A stretch of DNA of 64,000 bases from Hyalella azteca (lineage: Eukaryota; Arthropoda; Malacostraca; Amphipoda; Hyalellidae): the NCBI RefSeq assembly GCF_000764305.2, contig NW_025947197.1:1-64000 (forward strand). The letters are read 5' to 3'. The translations under genes were made by a program, and so were the position numbers. The notes beneath the pieces are model-generated. The model made no database searches and had not been told where the DNA came from. It saw only the letters and a list, made by a program, of their open reading frames with translations. Of this stretch, positions 12,156 to 23,976 are shown in pieces. Each line of letters starts with the position of its first letter. The stretch's first letter is position 1.

Positions 12156-13813
12156 GGGTTTAATACTATAAAAATGATTTACTGAATATCTTTTACCATT
12201 TATCCTGCCGAATTTAAATGGTAGGTTGTCATTTTTCGGTCGCTCAGTGCCCAACACGTTATCTTTTAATCCAATGCTAAACTATATAATTATTGTTAAG
12301 TGATTGAAAAAAGCCAATAGGTCAATGAATATTTGATGAATAATTTCATGTTAATTGTACCAACCTAGAAATAATTAACCGCTTGTAGGTGATGAGTGGC
12401 TTTCCAAACCTTAGTTAGGACAGCTTTGTTGCATCTTCTTTTGACTGCCTGTGATTGAAAGTACTAGTCCATAGACTACACGCCAGAACTATCTCGGTTG
12501 ATTCTGATTCATCGTTTTCTTTCTCTTCTCTAGTTTGAAGATTGTTGAGTACCTGCCTTTTCCACTACGTACTCTGCCGCTTCCAACCACATTTTATTTT
12601 AAATAAGGTTTGTACCGCGTACATCTGTTCAAATGTTTCCGCAAGATGGCGATCGAAAATCTCAAATATTTTATGTTAAATTATATTGAAAGTTATTTAA
12701 CTTTTTTATGTCACCATCTGAGATAGATAAGGCACAATTTTTTAAATAGCCTAGTTTCCTCACGTCTAGCTCCTACTGGCTGCAAAATCTAGTTATATAT
12801 ACAGCCGTGTGAAGGCATCCACTTTTTCTTCAGTTCGGCGGACAGTATGGCCAGGAGTTGGAGCTAGTTAGATTCGGGAGGACGGCACAGCTTATTTTGA
12901 GCTATATTCAGACGATACTTGGTAACAATGACAATCGTAATGGCATGAGTCAGAATCAAAATTGGGCTGTACAGTTGCTCCCATGGTTTACCAGGACAGT
13001 ATATTGAATTGTATTTCGTTCAGGCTATTTGCCGCAACTAATATATCGGAGAATAATTCTAATAACTGAACATCATCCGACTTTATGAGAATCTTTGTTT
13101 TGCTTAGCTGAGGCTTGTTGTGCAAAGGTTACGGAAAATTATTACAATTCCTTCATACAGATGAGACTGCTATGAAAAAGTACGGCTTTTGTCAATCAAT
13201 TTTGTTAGGAAATTAGGACTTTTGATTAATTTGGAGTCAGTCATGGCTGCGCGCGAACTACCAGCTTGGCACACTCCTTGTAACTAAACTAGCTAGTTTG
13301 ATCGTACTGCACAAAAAACTGGTGAGCTGATTGATACTCGAGCGGAGACGAGCGTAGCCCGAAGCAAGCAATGGAAGCTCGCCTTCAGTTTTCCCCGGTC
13401 AGCTCGTTAGACTTTATACACCGGCGGATTTTGTAGGTTTGAAGGTGAGCCAAGTTAGACTCCAGAGGGTATGGGGTCATATTAATAGGAACCTGTGCTG
13501 TCTATATGAAGCACTACGATGAAGCAGTTACCGAGTTCCCGCAACTAAACTTTACATATTATACAATCAAGGTTAATGATTAAGAATCTATTCCTTGCAT
13601 CTATCCCATAACGCTCTCGCTCTCAGTCGCAGGAGCCAACAACAACCCTTGCGCTATCTCTTCGGGGCAAATCGATCATTTGGCTTCGGGCAAGAGTGTT
13701 GCCTTTTCAGTGTTTATTCCCGTTATTGAATAGCCTTATCCGTCACAATGTTCCAAAACTTGCTCTATTCGTCTTTATATATTAACTATAGCTAACGTAC
13801 GAGGTCATTGACA
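12156..13813. other. No gene recognised next to the HEPN-NACHT remnant
   Basis: The continuation of the NACHT domain, expected leftward on the minus strand after the P-loop start at 13817, was looked for here and not found. In particular no GKT-type continuation, Walker B or leucine-rich repeat was seen. The sequence is unassigned. Confidence 0.4.
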
Positions 13814-14464
13814 TTAACCGGCGCCGGCGACGCCCGATACCACCATAACCTTCTCACGAGTCTCGAATATTTTGGTGTAGGAAACAGTTTTCCTAGCTCC
13901 CCAGGTTTCTCGCACTTTCACGTCGAGGGCGTGGAACACGCCCAGACGTAACACCGTATCCTTGTTCTGCGAAAGATTTTCATATTCAAGCTTGGCCTTC
14001 CACAGAAATCCTAAAGCCTGCTTCTCGCTAGGTGCCAGCGTCGTACACCAGTAATAAATGCTTTAGCTGTCAATTGTTTTAGCTTTTTGGATTTCGTAGT
14101 TAAGGTTTTGTACCTCGGCATCAACATCTGCCTGGGGAAGAGCATAGAACCTCCCCGCTTCTCGAACCAGCTCCTCCAGCGTTGCTATCAACTCAGTGAA
14201 TTTACGCGCGTCGATTGCGTTGTGCAAGTCGTGCATGACGGCATTACGCAGCTCCTTGACGACGCGCAACTTGACGAGCAGCGCTGCTGGATCCCTGGCG
14301 TCGCCCCCATAGCGAAGATCAAAAAGTTTTGTGAGGAGAAGGAAGAGCGGCGTGACATCCTGTGTGTCGGGATCAAGGAGGTTAGATACCTGGAGGCGGC
14401 GCAGCCAGCACGAGATGAAGCCAGGCTGAAACTGGCTGAGCCGGCTGACCAGCCAGTTTGTGGG
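13814..14464 (-). pseudogene. HEPN-NACHT (STAND/NLR-like) N-terminal remnant
   Basis: Read on the minus strand from 14464, a single frame of 216 codons runs to a TAA at 13816-13814, broken once by TAA at 14065-14063. Residues about 25-120 look like a HEPN domain of the DZIP3-like type: a helical run around PLFLLLTKLFDLRYG, then KELRNAVMHDL, giving an Rx4H motif (R73, H78), then two more amphipathic helices. After the internal stop the same frame continues with TLAPSEKQALGFLWKAKLE and ends in KVMVVSGVAGAG, the beta-strand plus the start of a NACHT Walker A loop. The lysine and the rest of the NTPase are missing. The sequence GCCG|GTTAAT could be a splice donor in the P-loop, or the gene may be broken there. 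HEPN followed by NACHT is a known layout of animal STAND proteins thought to sense infection. The stop suggests a pseudogene, though short introns cannot be excluded. Confidence 0.65.
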
Positions 14465-14715
14465 TCAACAAACAAAGCGCGGGAGATTACACTGCAGGAA
14501 GGAAGGGGTAAGACGTGCTAAAAAATGCCAGCTGTTTGCAGTGCATACGGCTGTTCAGCTCGTCGTACAAAATAAATAATTCAGTAGGTCCGAGGAAGAT
14601 AATAGCGAAAAGAGTGAATTACTCTCCGATCTCTCCGCTAGTCAACTGACCCTTGCACTGGCTGCCGCCATGTGGCTTACTGAGATGGCTCGGCTTCGCC
14701 CTCCCGCGTTAATAA

Positions 14716-14762
14716 AACTGGCTGCGCCGCCTCCAGTCATCTAACCTCCTTGGTCGGGATTA
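14716..14762 (+). pseudogene. Inverted scrap of the same HEPN exon
   Basis: The plus-strand segment with ggctgcgccgcctccag and then atctaacctcctt repeats, in opposite orientation, the coding strand of the HEPN remnant at about 14365-14410. Only about 45 bases are shared. It points to a second, inverted copy reduced to a fragment. Confidence 0.6.
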
Positions 14763-14929
14763 TATGAAGTTTCTAAAATGTTCCATGAAAATCCCATTAG
14801 CTTCTTCCACTCTCCGTTTCTGTAAGCACGTCCACGCCTCCGCTCCATCAATTGCCTGTAGGTCTCGTCGCTTCGCTTGTCGCCAGTTTCAGAGTTATAG
14901 GTCATATAGGAAATCACAGAGCCCTGCGT

Positions 14930-15790
14930 ATGAAGAGGCACTCCGATATTATCGTGTTGGTACAACTTTTTCTACTGAACGTTACGATACCATGAAACTT
15001 TATACGGAGTGCTGTAAATGTGAGTGATGTTATTGTCAAGAACTTCATTAAATTCCGATGACTTGTACTCGACTCCGTTATGAGAAAGGACTCTATCGGA
15101 AATACCTGCAAAAGTGGGTAAAATATTCTCTGCAACGGCCTTTGTTACTGTTGAAGTTTTTTTTTGCCACGAAGAGGCACTGCAGGTAGCCACTTAGAGA
15201 AGTGATCTACTGCTACTACAACTGCAATGTTATTCCTAGATGATTTTGGTAACGCAATTGATGTAACCTTTTGGTTACAATAATTGCGACCAATTGGAAC
15301 TTGTATGATGTTTCTATTTTGGGCATTGGTGGAATTGTGATCATCCCACTGGTTTTGAACAATTGACGAGAGACCAAGATGCACATATGTCTCTTGCAAC
15401 TTTATCTAGAGCTGGATATCAGAAGTTGTGCAAATCTAAATCTACCAATTTGTGTGTGCCTATGTGAGCTAACTGGTCATGGGTCTTTTGAACTACTTCC
15501 ATCATTAGGGCCAATGGTATCACTACTGATTGAGTATTCCCTGTGTCCCTAACCAGAAGATCTAGATGGTCTCTTGAATTCTTTTTATGTCTCTTGTATT
15601 GATTAATAGTGCTCAGTTTCCAATCTTTAATATCCTTATTCATTGTAATCATTTCTTTCAACTCCTTCAAACTTTGATCTTTGTTCTGGATAATCTTGTG
15701 TTGTTCTTCTGAAATAGTCTACTTTATTTTTGGAATTACATCATCGATCTCTGAATAATTGATTGAATGGTCTGATTCCGACAAGATACT
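14930..15790 (-). pseudogene. LTR-retrotransposon integrase fragment (Ty3/Gypsy type)
   Basis: Three successive minus-strand frames, separated by frameshifts, form the middle of a pol integrase. First comes a linker and zinc-binding region ending in THDQLAHIGTHKL. Next is the start of the catalytic core with VVAVDHFSKWLPAVPL, giving the first acidic residue. Then comes AVAENILPTF, followed by SHNGVEYKSSEF, where the usual second catalytic Asp of the SDNG box is His. The last catalytic Glu was not found. No reverse transcriptase or LTR was located nearby. The element lies opposite to the gag-protease region at 16.4-17.8 kb, so the two are probably different insertions. Confidence 0.7.
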
Positions 15791-16402
15791 TTTATCGTGG
15801 CTTGATATGTGTAATGAAGTACTATACCGCAAAGATTAAGCAAGACCAGCCAGATCTGACGTGGGCGTTAGCATTTGTTGTGACCGACTGATAAGCTGCT
15901 GATCCCGACTTGCGTACTGGTTCCTTTCTTATATGAAATTGACTCAGACGCCAGGGTTAGTTGCGTGCGATAGTGGCAAGATTTGATTACTTTTGATTTG
16001 TCATGTGTAGGTACTATTAACTTTTTTTCTGTTGTAGGATCGTGCGTTTATTCTCAAAACTCTGTGCTCTAGCTCTCTCCTCGCAATTTAGCTCTGTCCA
16101 TGCATTCGACTTGAATTAGTTCTCGTGTACGATTTTTATTTATTCTTCAAGGGATCCGTTTTGTTAAGTCTAATTCTATTTTCGCACCCGTTGTATTTTA
16201 TTTGCCATAATTTGCCGTTTATTTTTAATACATTTAATCGAACTTGTACTATGAGATCATTCCGTTTAGTCCAAGCTATTGCTAATCAAGCCAATAGGAA
16301 GTATCTTTCATTTTTCGGTCATTGGTGGGCGTGGCAATTAAGACCATCCGAACTTTGCGGTGACTAAATCGGTTATTCGGAAAGTTAAGACTTTTTCGTC
16401 AC
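15791..16402. other. Possible LTR upstream of the gag region
   Basis: No gene was seen. The stretch ends in cgtcaca, followed at about 16403 by ttttggtggccagcatggg, which resembles a retrotransposon primer-binding-site region. This would make the preceding few hundred bases a 5' LTR. No matching second LTR was found in the window, so this is an inference only. Confidence 0.25.
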
Positions 16403-16409
16403 ATTTTGG

Positions 16410-17834
16410 TGGCCAGCATGGGGATGGTCAGGTATCATTAAATTGTCACGGGCGGAATTGTTCACGTTAACTCAATTTGCTATTCAATTTTAAATACTAT
16501 CTATTGCGGTAAATTTCAAGACGTCTCTAGACTCGACTTTTACCACGGACGGGAAAAGCTTAGGATTTGAGGGGCAAGAATTGCGTGCTTATGTTCATGA
16601 ACGTAGAGTAGAATACCGTAGATCCAAAGAGGAAGTGCTCGAGTTGCGTAAATTGGAATTAACGCGGGAAGGAGCAAGAGAGATGAGCAGGAGAATGAGA
16701 GAGAAGCGAGCTCAAGAACGTGAATTGCGATGGAGAAGCTCAAACTGTAGGACAAGCGGCAGGCACGTGAAGCTCAGCTTGAAATTGTGATAATATACAA
16801 GGTAACTCCAATCTTATGAATTCTTCTGGAAGCCGATCTATCAGAGTTGGCCGGCTACAAGGATGGAGAAGATGTCTCTATTTTTTTTAATACTCTTGAG
16901 AAGGTTAAAGAAGCCAATCAGTGGAGCGATTCAATCGCCGTTACGGCCTTGTTAAATGGTTTCGCTAACACCAAGATTAATCTTTTTCTCATTACGTTAC
17001 CGTTGGAAACTACGTAGGCTGAAGTGAAGCATCAGATCAGAAAGACCTTTGTTACACGATTTACAACTACCAGTCCAGATTCAGGAATGTCAAGCAGAAG
17101 AGCGGTTCATTCAATCAATTTGTACTTTGAGAGAAAATTTCAGCAAGATGAGCCAGATTGCAGAGGTGAAATAACGATGTGAAGAAAATGGAGGAACTGC
17201 TGTTGAAAGACCAGATTTTACGTGTTGAACGCCTTTTAGCCGAGTATTTGAAGGAGCGTGACATCTTCAGACGCGATTTGGATTCAGTGATAGAGATGGC
17301 AACTTCTAAGCTACTCCAAGCTATTCATCGTCCACCTAAACCTCCCAGTTCTGATGGTAATGCGAAAATATCAATTATGTGTTTGCGATGCAATAACGAA
17401 AAGAACTGCTATTCATGTGGGTTCTAGATTCTGCCCAGAAAAACTGAAGTCTGAACCTGATGAAAAATCTAGAGGGTCGAAACAAAACAGGAAGGGAGAT
17501 ACATTTAATGTGAATGCATCTTTGTTTAATCCTGATTATTATATTTACCTCCATATATCTAATGGATCTTGTAATGGCAAGAGCATAAAAGTTCTGCGCG
17601 ACACAGGAGCTACTACTGTTGTTGTCAGGCGTTCTCTTCTTCCCGAAAGCACAAAGCAGCATTTCCAGTAAGACTGTGAAGCTTACTTCTGCTGATGAGC
17701 ATTTAGTCGATGCACCAAAGACGATGGTGGATCTACGTTGTCCACGTTCCATCGGTAGGATGGAGGCTCTTTGTCTACCTGATCTTCCGTTTGATGTGTT
17801 GCTGGGCAACATAACGGGTGCCACCTGTGCTTAG
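16410..17834 (+). pseudogene. Ty3/Gypsy-type gag and aspartic protease, degraded
   Basis: Near 16585-16790 the frame is rich in Arg, Glu and Lys (for example REMSRRMREKRAQERELRW), like the coiled N-terminal part of crustacean Gypsy gag proteins. From 16830 to about 17320 pieces in several frames resemble a capsid domain, with a FFNTLEKVKEANQW segment, VTALLNGFA, then LKERDIFRRDLDSVIEMA. Around 17380 a CLRCNN remnant may be a zinc knuckle. At 17535-17834 a retropepsin-like segment carries DTGAT at about 17600. Stops and frameshifts break it throughout. Reverse transcriptase is absent downstream. Confidence 0.7.
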
Positions 17835-20539
17835 CCCCGTTCTCATCAGTGGAGCACATGGCGCATCTTCTCCAACGACAGATGAACTGAAATCCACTCT
17901 CGGTTGCAGGTGTTGAAGCGGATCAGCATGCCTTAAGAGCTGTCCCCTGTGGTTCTCACAGTCTGAAACGTTCTTGAGTATTTTCTTGAAAGCCATGTCG
18001 ATTTCTAGCCTTGGAGTTCGTTCATATGTTGGGCGATCAATGGCGCCTGAAAATAGATCAAAGGTATCAATAAGAAATTTCGTAGGAATCATTTTAATAC
18101 GTTATATTTAAATTTTTAATAAAGTGACATAGAAATGTTCAACAGCTCATTCTCAGATTGGATATCAAAGTGGTCCCTACTGTTTGCATAATCATCTATT
18201 TCTGTCTTTTTTGATCAGATGATATATTTAAGGCAAGATGATTTCATAAAACATTTCGTTTAAATCACAATCCTTGAACAACATCTAACAGAGAAGACTG
18301 AACGGATACTCGTGAAATTCAAACAGAATTTCACAGTGATAAATGAATAAATAAATAGAGTAGAATAAAAAAATTTAACTTAATTTAATTTTAGAATTGA
18401 ATGAACGGATACTCATGCATTGCTGTTGTATTTGTTTTAAAGTTGTACTCGTTAAGCAGATCGCGTTCATTATTCAGAATAAAAGCATTCTTTTGCGCCT
18501 TGGACTGATAATAGCGTTCAGTTGAGCTATTATATAATAAGATTCTGTTAAGAAAATTGAATAATAGCAGTCGGCCGGAAATATTTGATAAAAAACATTC
18601 GGTTGGGATATTCGAATAACATTCGAGATAGCGGAGACGACACGTAAGCTTTATGTAGTTTCTCAACTTATCAATCCTCTTATAGGTCTCATTTATTAAT
18701 TTTTCAGCAAATTTACGATAAATGAATAGGAACGAAGGATCAACACTCTTATCGTACACATCTCACAAATTTCAATTTCTCAATCGTTCATGTTCGTTTG
18801 AGGTCATAAAATGAAAATGGAAATAATAAACGTTATATGATAAATAACGAAGTAAAACTGTGCACGTATGATGTGGGAGAATAATGCGTACAAACATGCG
18901 CACGCTTTATGATGATGCAGAACTTAACACCCGTGTTTATTACATAAAGTTGAAAGGGAAACCCGAGGAGGAAAAGTCAAGGATATTTACAAGTGTTGTG
19001 GCCGCACCTGCGATCTCCCAGGCAAGTCCCCGCTCTGCCGTGGGAAGTTTTTTCGCTGTCAGGGCATCTGGTACTTTTATCAATGGGTTCCAGCAACACG
19101 TGTTGGTGATGAGCAAATGCTGCATCATGCACGATATCACTCCGAGGCATCAGTAGTAAAATGACACTTGAGTTGGTCTATTGAACGCATCGTTTGAGAG
19201 ATATATTTCAACCTATTGTTACTTGTTCGAAGCTACTTTTATAAAAATTTACTTGTTTGAAGCCACTCTAAACATCTTGTTATATGTTTGAAGCTGACTA
19301 TATTCTTAAATTGAAATGCATTGACCTACCTTAAAAAATTCTAATATATCAAAAACATCAACCTGCTTGCAACCTTGAAAGTTACTTGGCTATTTGCATT
19401 CTAGCGTAAGATTTCACTGTCGATTTTCTTGACCTAGTATTGGGCTATCAGCATTTCATATCTAAAAATTCAATTGATGTCTTATGAATTTAAATTCAAT
19501 TGATGATACCTACGCAGCCTTTAATTTGAATATTGATTGCTATGGAGACACTGAAGTTGAAAGTATATTCATGATTACGATAATTCGGGTGGTTAGTCAT
19601 CCTACTTAAATTATTCATAATCATTAAGCGAGTGGCACGTATGAGGCTTTTCCTTAAGTTTGATAATTCATTTCAGCTTCTTTCTTAGCTATAAATGGAC
19701 AGTAAATTTTTCTAATGTAATTGTACTTGAATCAGTAAATGACTTCTATATTGCGACACTTATTATTGATCCGAAGTTTATTTATATAACTGTGCACCTA
19801 TTAACATTGTCTCCTGAATAGAATTTTAGAATTCTATTTAGAGATGCATTATTGATAGATATTTAAGATAAACTAAACCGTAGGGTGTTTGTTACAGGAG
19901 TCACTAAATTATAGCCCACGGTCTAGAGATAATACGCGACGTCAAGCCTAGCTGCGGAGGTGGCCTGCCGGAGACCACCAGTGCCCAGCTCCCTATGTAC
20001 TAGCGTGATTCCTTCTTTCAATGACGTAGCTTCCTATAATTCTGGTCTAGAATTTTAGCAGCCGAATGCCTCCAAAGTGGTTACAGGTCAAGTTTAGCCC
20101 AGAGGCTAAAGTTCAGAGTATCAGCGTATCATCAATACACCGCTACGTACACGTAAATACTGCAAAGTAGACGTAACTTCAAACAGTGGTATTATCAAAT
20201 TATTTTGCGCAAAGCTACGTACAAGAAGTACGTAACTTTACGAAAACTCGGAGGTTGTGTAAAAGGAGTTACGCATAACTTTTGAGTGGGTGAAGCGATT
20301 GATAATTGTTTAGTTACTAACGAGTAATGAAACGGTGAATTTTGAAATTTTTTAACATAACATAACGTAACAAAGAGTCGGCGCTGAAGAGTAGGCCTGA
20401 TGTGGCCTTTCACCGATTTTTACCTTTCGTGACTTGTTCACAGAAGATCTAAAATCATGTCATTTGACCGGATCTTTTCAGGATTGACGATAGTTTGAAA
20501 TAGCCACTTGACTCCACTGGGTTCGGTATGGTGCTATAG
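17835..20539. other. Unassigned DNA with one unexplained ORF
   Basis: No recognisable domain was found. The motif gaacggatactc occurs near 18300 and again near 18402. Frames at 18884-19156 (plus) and 18940-19140 (minus) overlap in a GC-richer patch, but neither is recognised. 19962-20075 is a dispersed repeat related to 10085-10200. The rest is AT-rich. Confidence 0.35.
18391..18759 (-). CDS. Hypothetical ORF, 122 codons, unknown
   Basis: This is an uninterrupted minus-strand frame from ATG at 18759 to a stop at 18391, in AT-rich DNA where 122 open codons are somewhat unusual. The product would be basic and rich in Tyr, Asn, Leu and Arg, with no signal peptide, clear membrane helix or known motif. 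No splice or promoter signal was judged. It could be a decayed transposon protein or chance. Confidence 0.2.
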   Translation of the reverse strand: MYDKSVDPSFLFIYRKFAEKLINETYKRIDKLRNYIKLTCRLRYLECYSNIPTECFLSNISGRLLLFNFLNRILLYNSSTERYYQSKAQKNAFILNNERDLLNEYNFKTNTTAMHEYPFIQF

Positions 20540-22865
20540 GCATTTCAAGTATGAACATATATATTTTTCCATTGCTTTATCTAGTCTGCTTTTGAACGCG
20601 TTTATACTCGGAGCGCCAACGATGTAATCAGGGAGGCTGTTCCACATGTCGGTGATTTGAAGCGAGAAGAAATGTTGTCGCGTGGATAAGTTGCAGCGCA
20701 GTTTTTTTTAGTTTATAGCCGTGGCCCCTGGTGTTGGTTCTTGTTTCAAATTCTAGTAATTCTTCGGGGGACTTTGTAGACACAATGAGTATGATTGTAT
20801 ACTTCAATAAGGTCCCCACGCAGACGTCGATAACTCGGCCTTGGAAGCTTCATAATCTTTAATCTTTCTTCATAGGACTTGCCTTCAAGCTTGGAATTAT
20901 CCCTGTTGCACGTCTTTGAACATTCTCTTTTAAATTTTTGTCCTTTTCAAATTTCCAAACTCTAGATTCAGACGCACGACAGCAACAAACAACTGCTTCG
21001 TTGCTTCTGCGTCTAGGAACTCGTATGAGCGTCTAATTAGTCCAAGAAGTTTGTTGAATGTATTAGCTTGCGTTTCAACATCCTTAGAAAATTTCAGCTC
21101 CTTGTCGACACAAACTCCGAGATCTTTTTCCACACTAGACTTTTCAATCATTACTCTCTCGTTGCAACCATGTCTTCTCATACTGTAATCTTGCTGTTCA
21201 TTGTTCTTCTCGAGGTGAGTTAAGTTACACTTGTCAGCATTAAACCGCAACTGCCACGTATCAGCCCAGTTAACTAAACTGTCAGGATCATCTTGCAGTT
21301 GCGCTTTATTTGACGCATCCTTCACTGAATTATAAACTTTTGTGTCGTCGGCATACACGGAGCACACGCTGGACACTACTTCTGGCAGATCGTTTATAAA
21401 AGCAACGAACAAAACACGGCCCAAGAACGGGTTCTTGTGGCACGCCACTGCGCACTGATTCCCAGTCTGAAAGGGTTCTGTTAATGCTGACACAAAAGTT
21501 TATAATTCAGTGAAGGATGCGCATCCTTCACTGAATTATGAACTTTTGTGTCGTCGGCATACACGGAGCACATGCTGGACACTACTTCTGGCAGATCGTT
21601 TATAAAAGTAACAAACAAAACACGGCCCAAGAACGGTTCCTTGTGGCACGCCACTGCGCACTGATTCCCAGTCTGACACGGTTCTGTTAATGCTGACACG
21701 TTGTCGTCAACCTACTATGAAATCTCTGATCCATTGGTGTACGTTTCCCTAAATTCACAAAGACTTCACATTACGCAACAGCCGCTCATGCGGAACACTT
21801 CCAAATGCTTGGCAAAATCGAGGTACAATGCATCCACTGGATCCCTTCCGTCCAGCAGGCGAGTCCAGTCGTTCAACGTAGACAATAAGTTAGTGGTGCA
21901 GGATCTATACCGGCAATAAAATCATGTTGACAATCATAGGAGATGGTGAACAGTCAAGTGATCGATAATCCTATCCCTCACAACAGATTCAATTAGCTCG
22001 CAAACAACACTTTTCAGACTGACAGTGCTATAATTACCGAGGCTGCTTTTGTCACCTTTTCCGAACAATGGTGTTACTTGAGCTTCTTTCCAATCGGACG
22101 GCAAAGTTCCTTCGTTCGAAGGTTTTTTGAAAGAATACTGTCAATGGGCCGGCCAGAACGGTTGCTGATTCTTTGCGAGCAATCTGGGATGGAAGCCGTC
22201 TGGTTTACATGACTTGTTGGGATTTAGAGCTACCAGGCGCTTGAGAACCTCTTCTTCGTGTATTTCAAAACCTGTTAACTTCGAGCCGGTTGGGCGCTCT
22301 TCAATATCTGGAATATTGTTCAAGTCCTCATCTGTGAACACACTACTGAAGAGCTGATTAGGAACGTTAGCCTTGCCCTCATCAGAGGAAAGCTTTCGTT
22401 GGTCTACTTTCAAATCAGACATACCGTCTTTTGCCTTACACTTCTATCTAGTGTACAAAAAGAAGGCTTTTGGATTATTTTTTGCATTTTTAGCAATATT
22501 TTTTCGAAGTTTTTCACTTCGGTGCGACAGACTTTTTTAGCTTGATTTCGAGCTCTTGCATACCGGTTATAATCAGAATTGCTGCGAGTTCGCAAATAAC
22601 GCTTATAGGCTTCTTTTCTTGGTCTTTAGCTGAGCATTAACTGTACTGTTCATCTACTGGGACTTCTTGACTCCTCCAAGCGTCATCTAAGGTACACAGG
22701 CATCAACTGCAGAAATGACCGTGGCATTCAGAAATGACCATGAATCAGCCACATTCACGTCCTTAATACCGTCCGAAATATTCGCCGCATTCACCGCTTC
22801 ACGGAGTGCAACATAGTCGCCTTTCGCAAAGTTCAAACGTTCACGCTTCCAAAACGTCTTATCTG
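20540..22865 (-). mobile_element. Degenerate CR1-like LINE, minus strand
   Basis: Read right to left, the pieces follow the same order as the better copy at 56.5-58.4 kb. A linker starts near 22860, then lysine-rich segments (22595-22410), then a segment near 22420-22260 resembling the region before the reverse transcriptase, then the palm region with VLFVAFINDLPEVV and YADDTKVY near 21350. The thumb is next, and finally a C-terminal tail to about 20590. Many stops and frameshifts are present. A segment of about 200 bp with the YADD motif is duplicated (21310-21490 and 21515-21699) around a short inverted junction. No endonuclease part was found, as expected for a 5'-truncated copy. Confidence 0.8.
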
Positions 22866-23976
22866 CTTATCTTTTGGTTTATACTTAAACAAATAATATA
22901 AATTGGTTCAATTAGAGAACAAATTTTAGTCATATATATTCGAGGAGCTAATTGGTTCACCATTGGCGATAGAAATTACGAGCACTTGTTAATCACTATA
23001 TCCTAGAGTTTTATAACCATTCACCAAACTCATATCCATATGAATCCTCTGTACAATATTATTAAGAGCTTGGCTCTGCTTGCTTAGTCTACCTTTGTTC
23101 TTAATTTTAGCTTTCTTTCTGCCTCTGAAACTCTCACACCCTCAATCTCCAATTTATACAAGTATTTAGACTCTATTATCATTACAAGGCAAATCCTCTA
23201 ATTTTTATTTCGAAAAATATTCATTTTCAATTTCTAAATAATTATATTAGTCATGCATCTTATGCAGTTTCCCTCCGCACATGTCCTAACAAAAACGATT
23301 TTAATTGGTTGAGCTAAACAGTGATTAACTGTAACACGCATTCACAACAGTTTTACTCTTGTTGTTCATTATCATATTGATCAATAAATACTTGTGTTGC
23401 TATCAAGAAACGGCATTTTTCAGTGAAATTTTAGAGTAAAGGCATCTAGGATTCTTGAAAGAAACTAGAAATGTTCAAATAACTGGCGCACAGAGTGAGC
23501 TCTTAGCTCTGTGCGCCAGTTTCTGGTCAGAATCGGCACGGAGACCGGGCGGTTAAGCACAGCAGAATTGCAGCAGTGAGCTGCGTGTTCTCGATCGCAA
23601 CTAGCTAAGACGGATGTTTGTTGTAACGATGGATTATCTGATAAAAAAATCTTTAACTCGTTTTTGCCTTTTTCGACACTGAACTTTCGATCTGTAGGTC
23701 TTGAAAAAATTATTTTACTCGCATTCTACGGCGTTTCATGTACTCATCATACTGGAGAAATAGTTTGAACACCTGCCCTCTAATGTGCCATAGCCTGTTA
23801 TTACTAAAAAGATTCTCAGTAGAAAATGATTGTCCAAATAAAAAAATAATTGTTATCGTGAGCATATATTCTGGAAATCAATTTTTATTTTTCAAGAAGG
23901 GGTTCAAATAACAATAGACCGAAAGATGCCTTATTCATTCCGTGTCTCTATGCCTCATGCCCTCGTCACGCGCCAG
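22866..23976. other. Non-coding stretch upstream of the hydrolase exon
   Basis: Probably intron or intergenic DNA. A perfect 15-bp hairpin lies at 23481-23521. The N-terminal exons expected for the hydrolase were not recognised here. Confidence 0.4.
23481..23521. repeat. Perfect 15-bp inverted repeat
   Basis: The arms aactggcgcacagag (23481-23495) and ctctgtgcgccagtt (23507-23521) are perfect complements around an 11-base spacer. The GC-rich stem is unlike the AT-rich surroundings. It may be a transposon end or a transcribed hairpin; nothing decides. Confidence 0.65.

Noticed and set aside
14087..14521. Plus-strand frame of 144 codons
   Set aside because: Antisense shadow of the HEPN remnant; the minus strand carries the recognisable domain.
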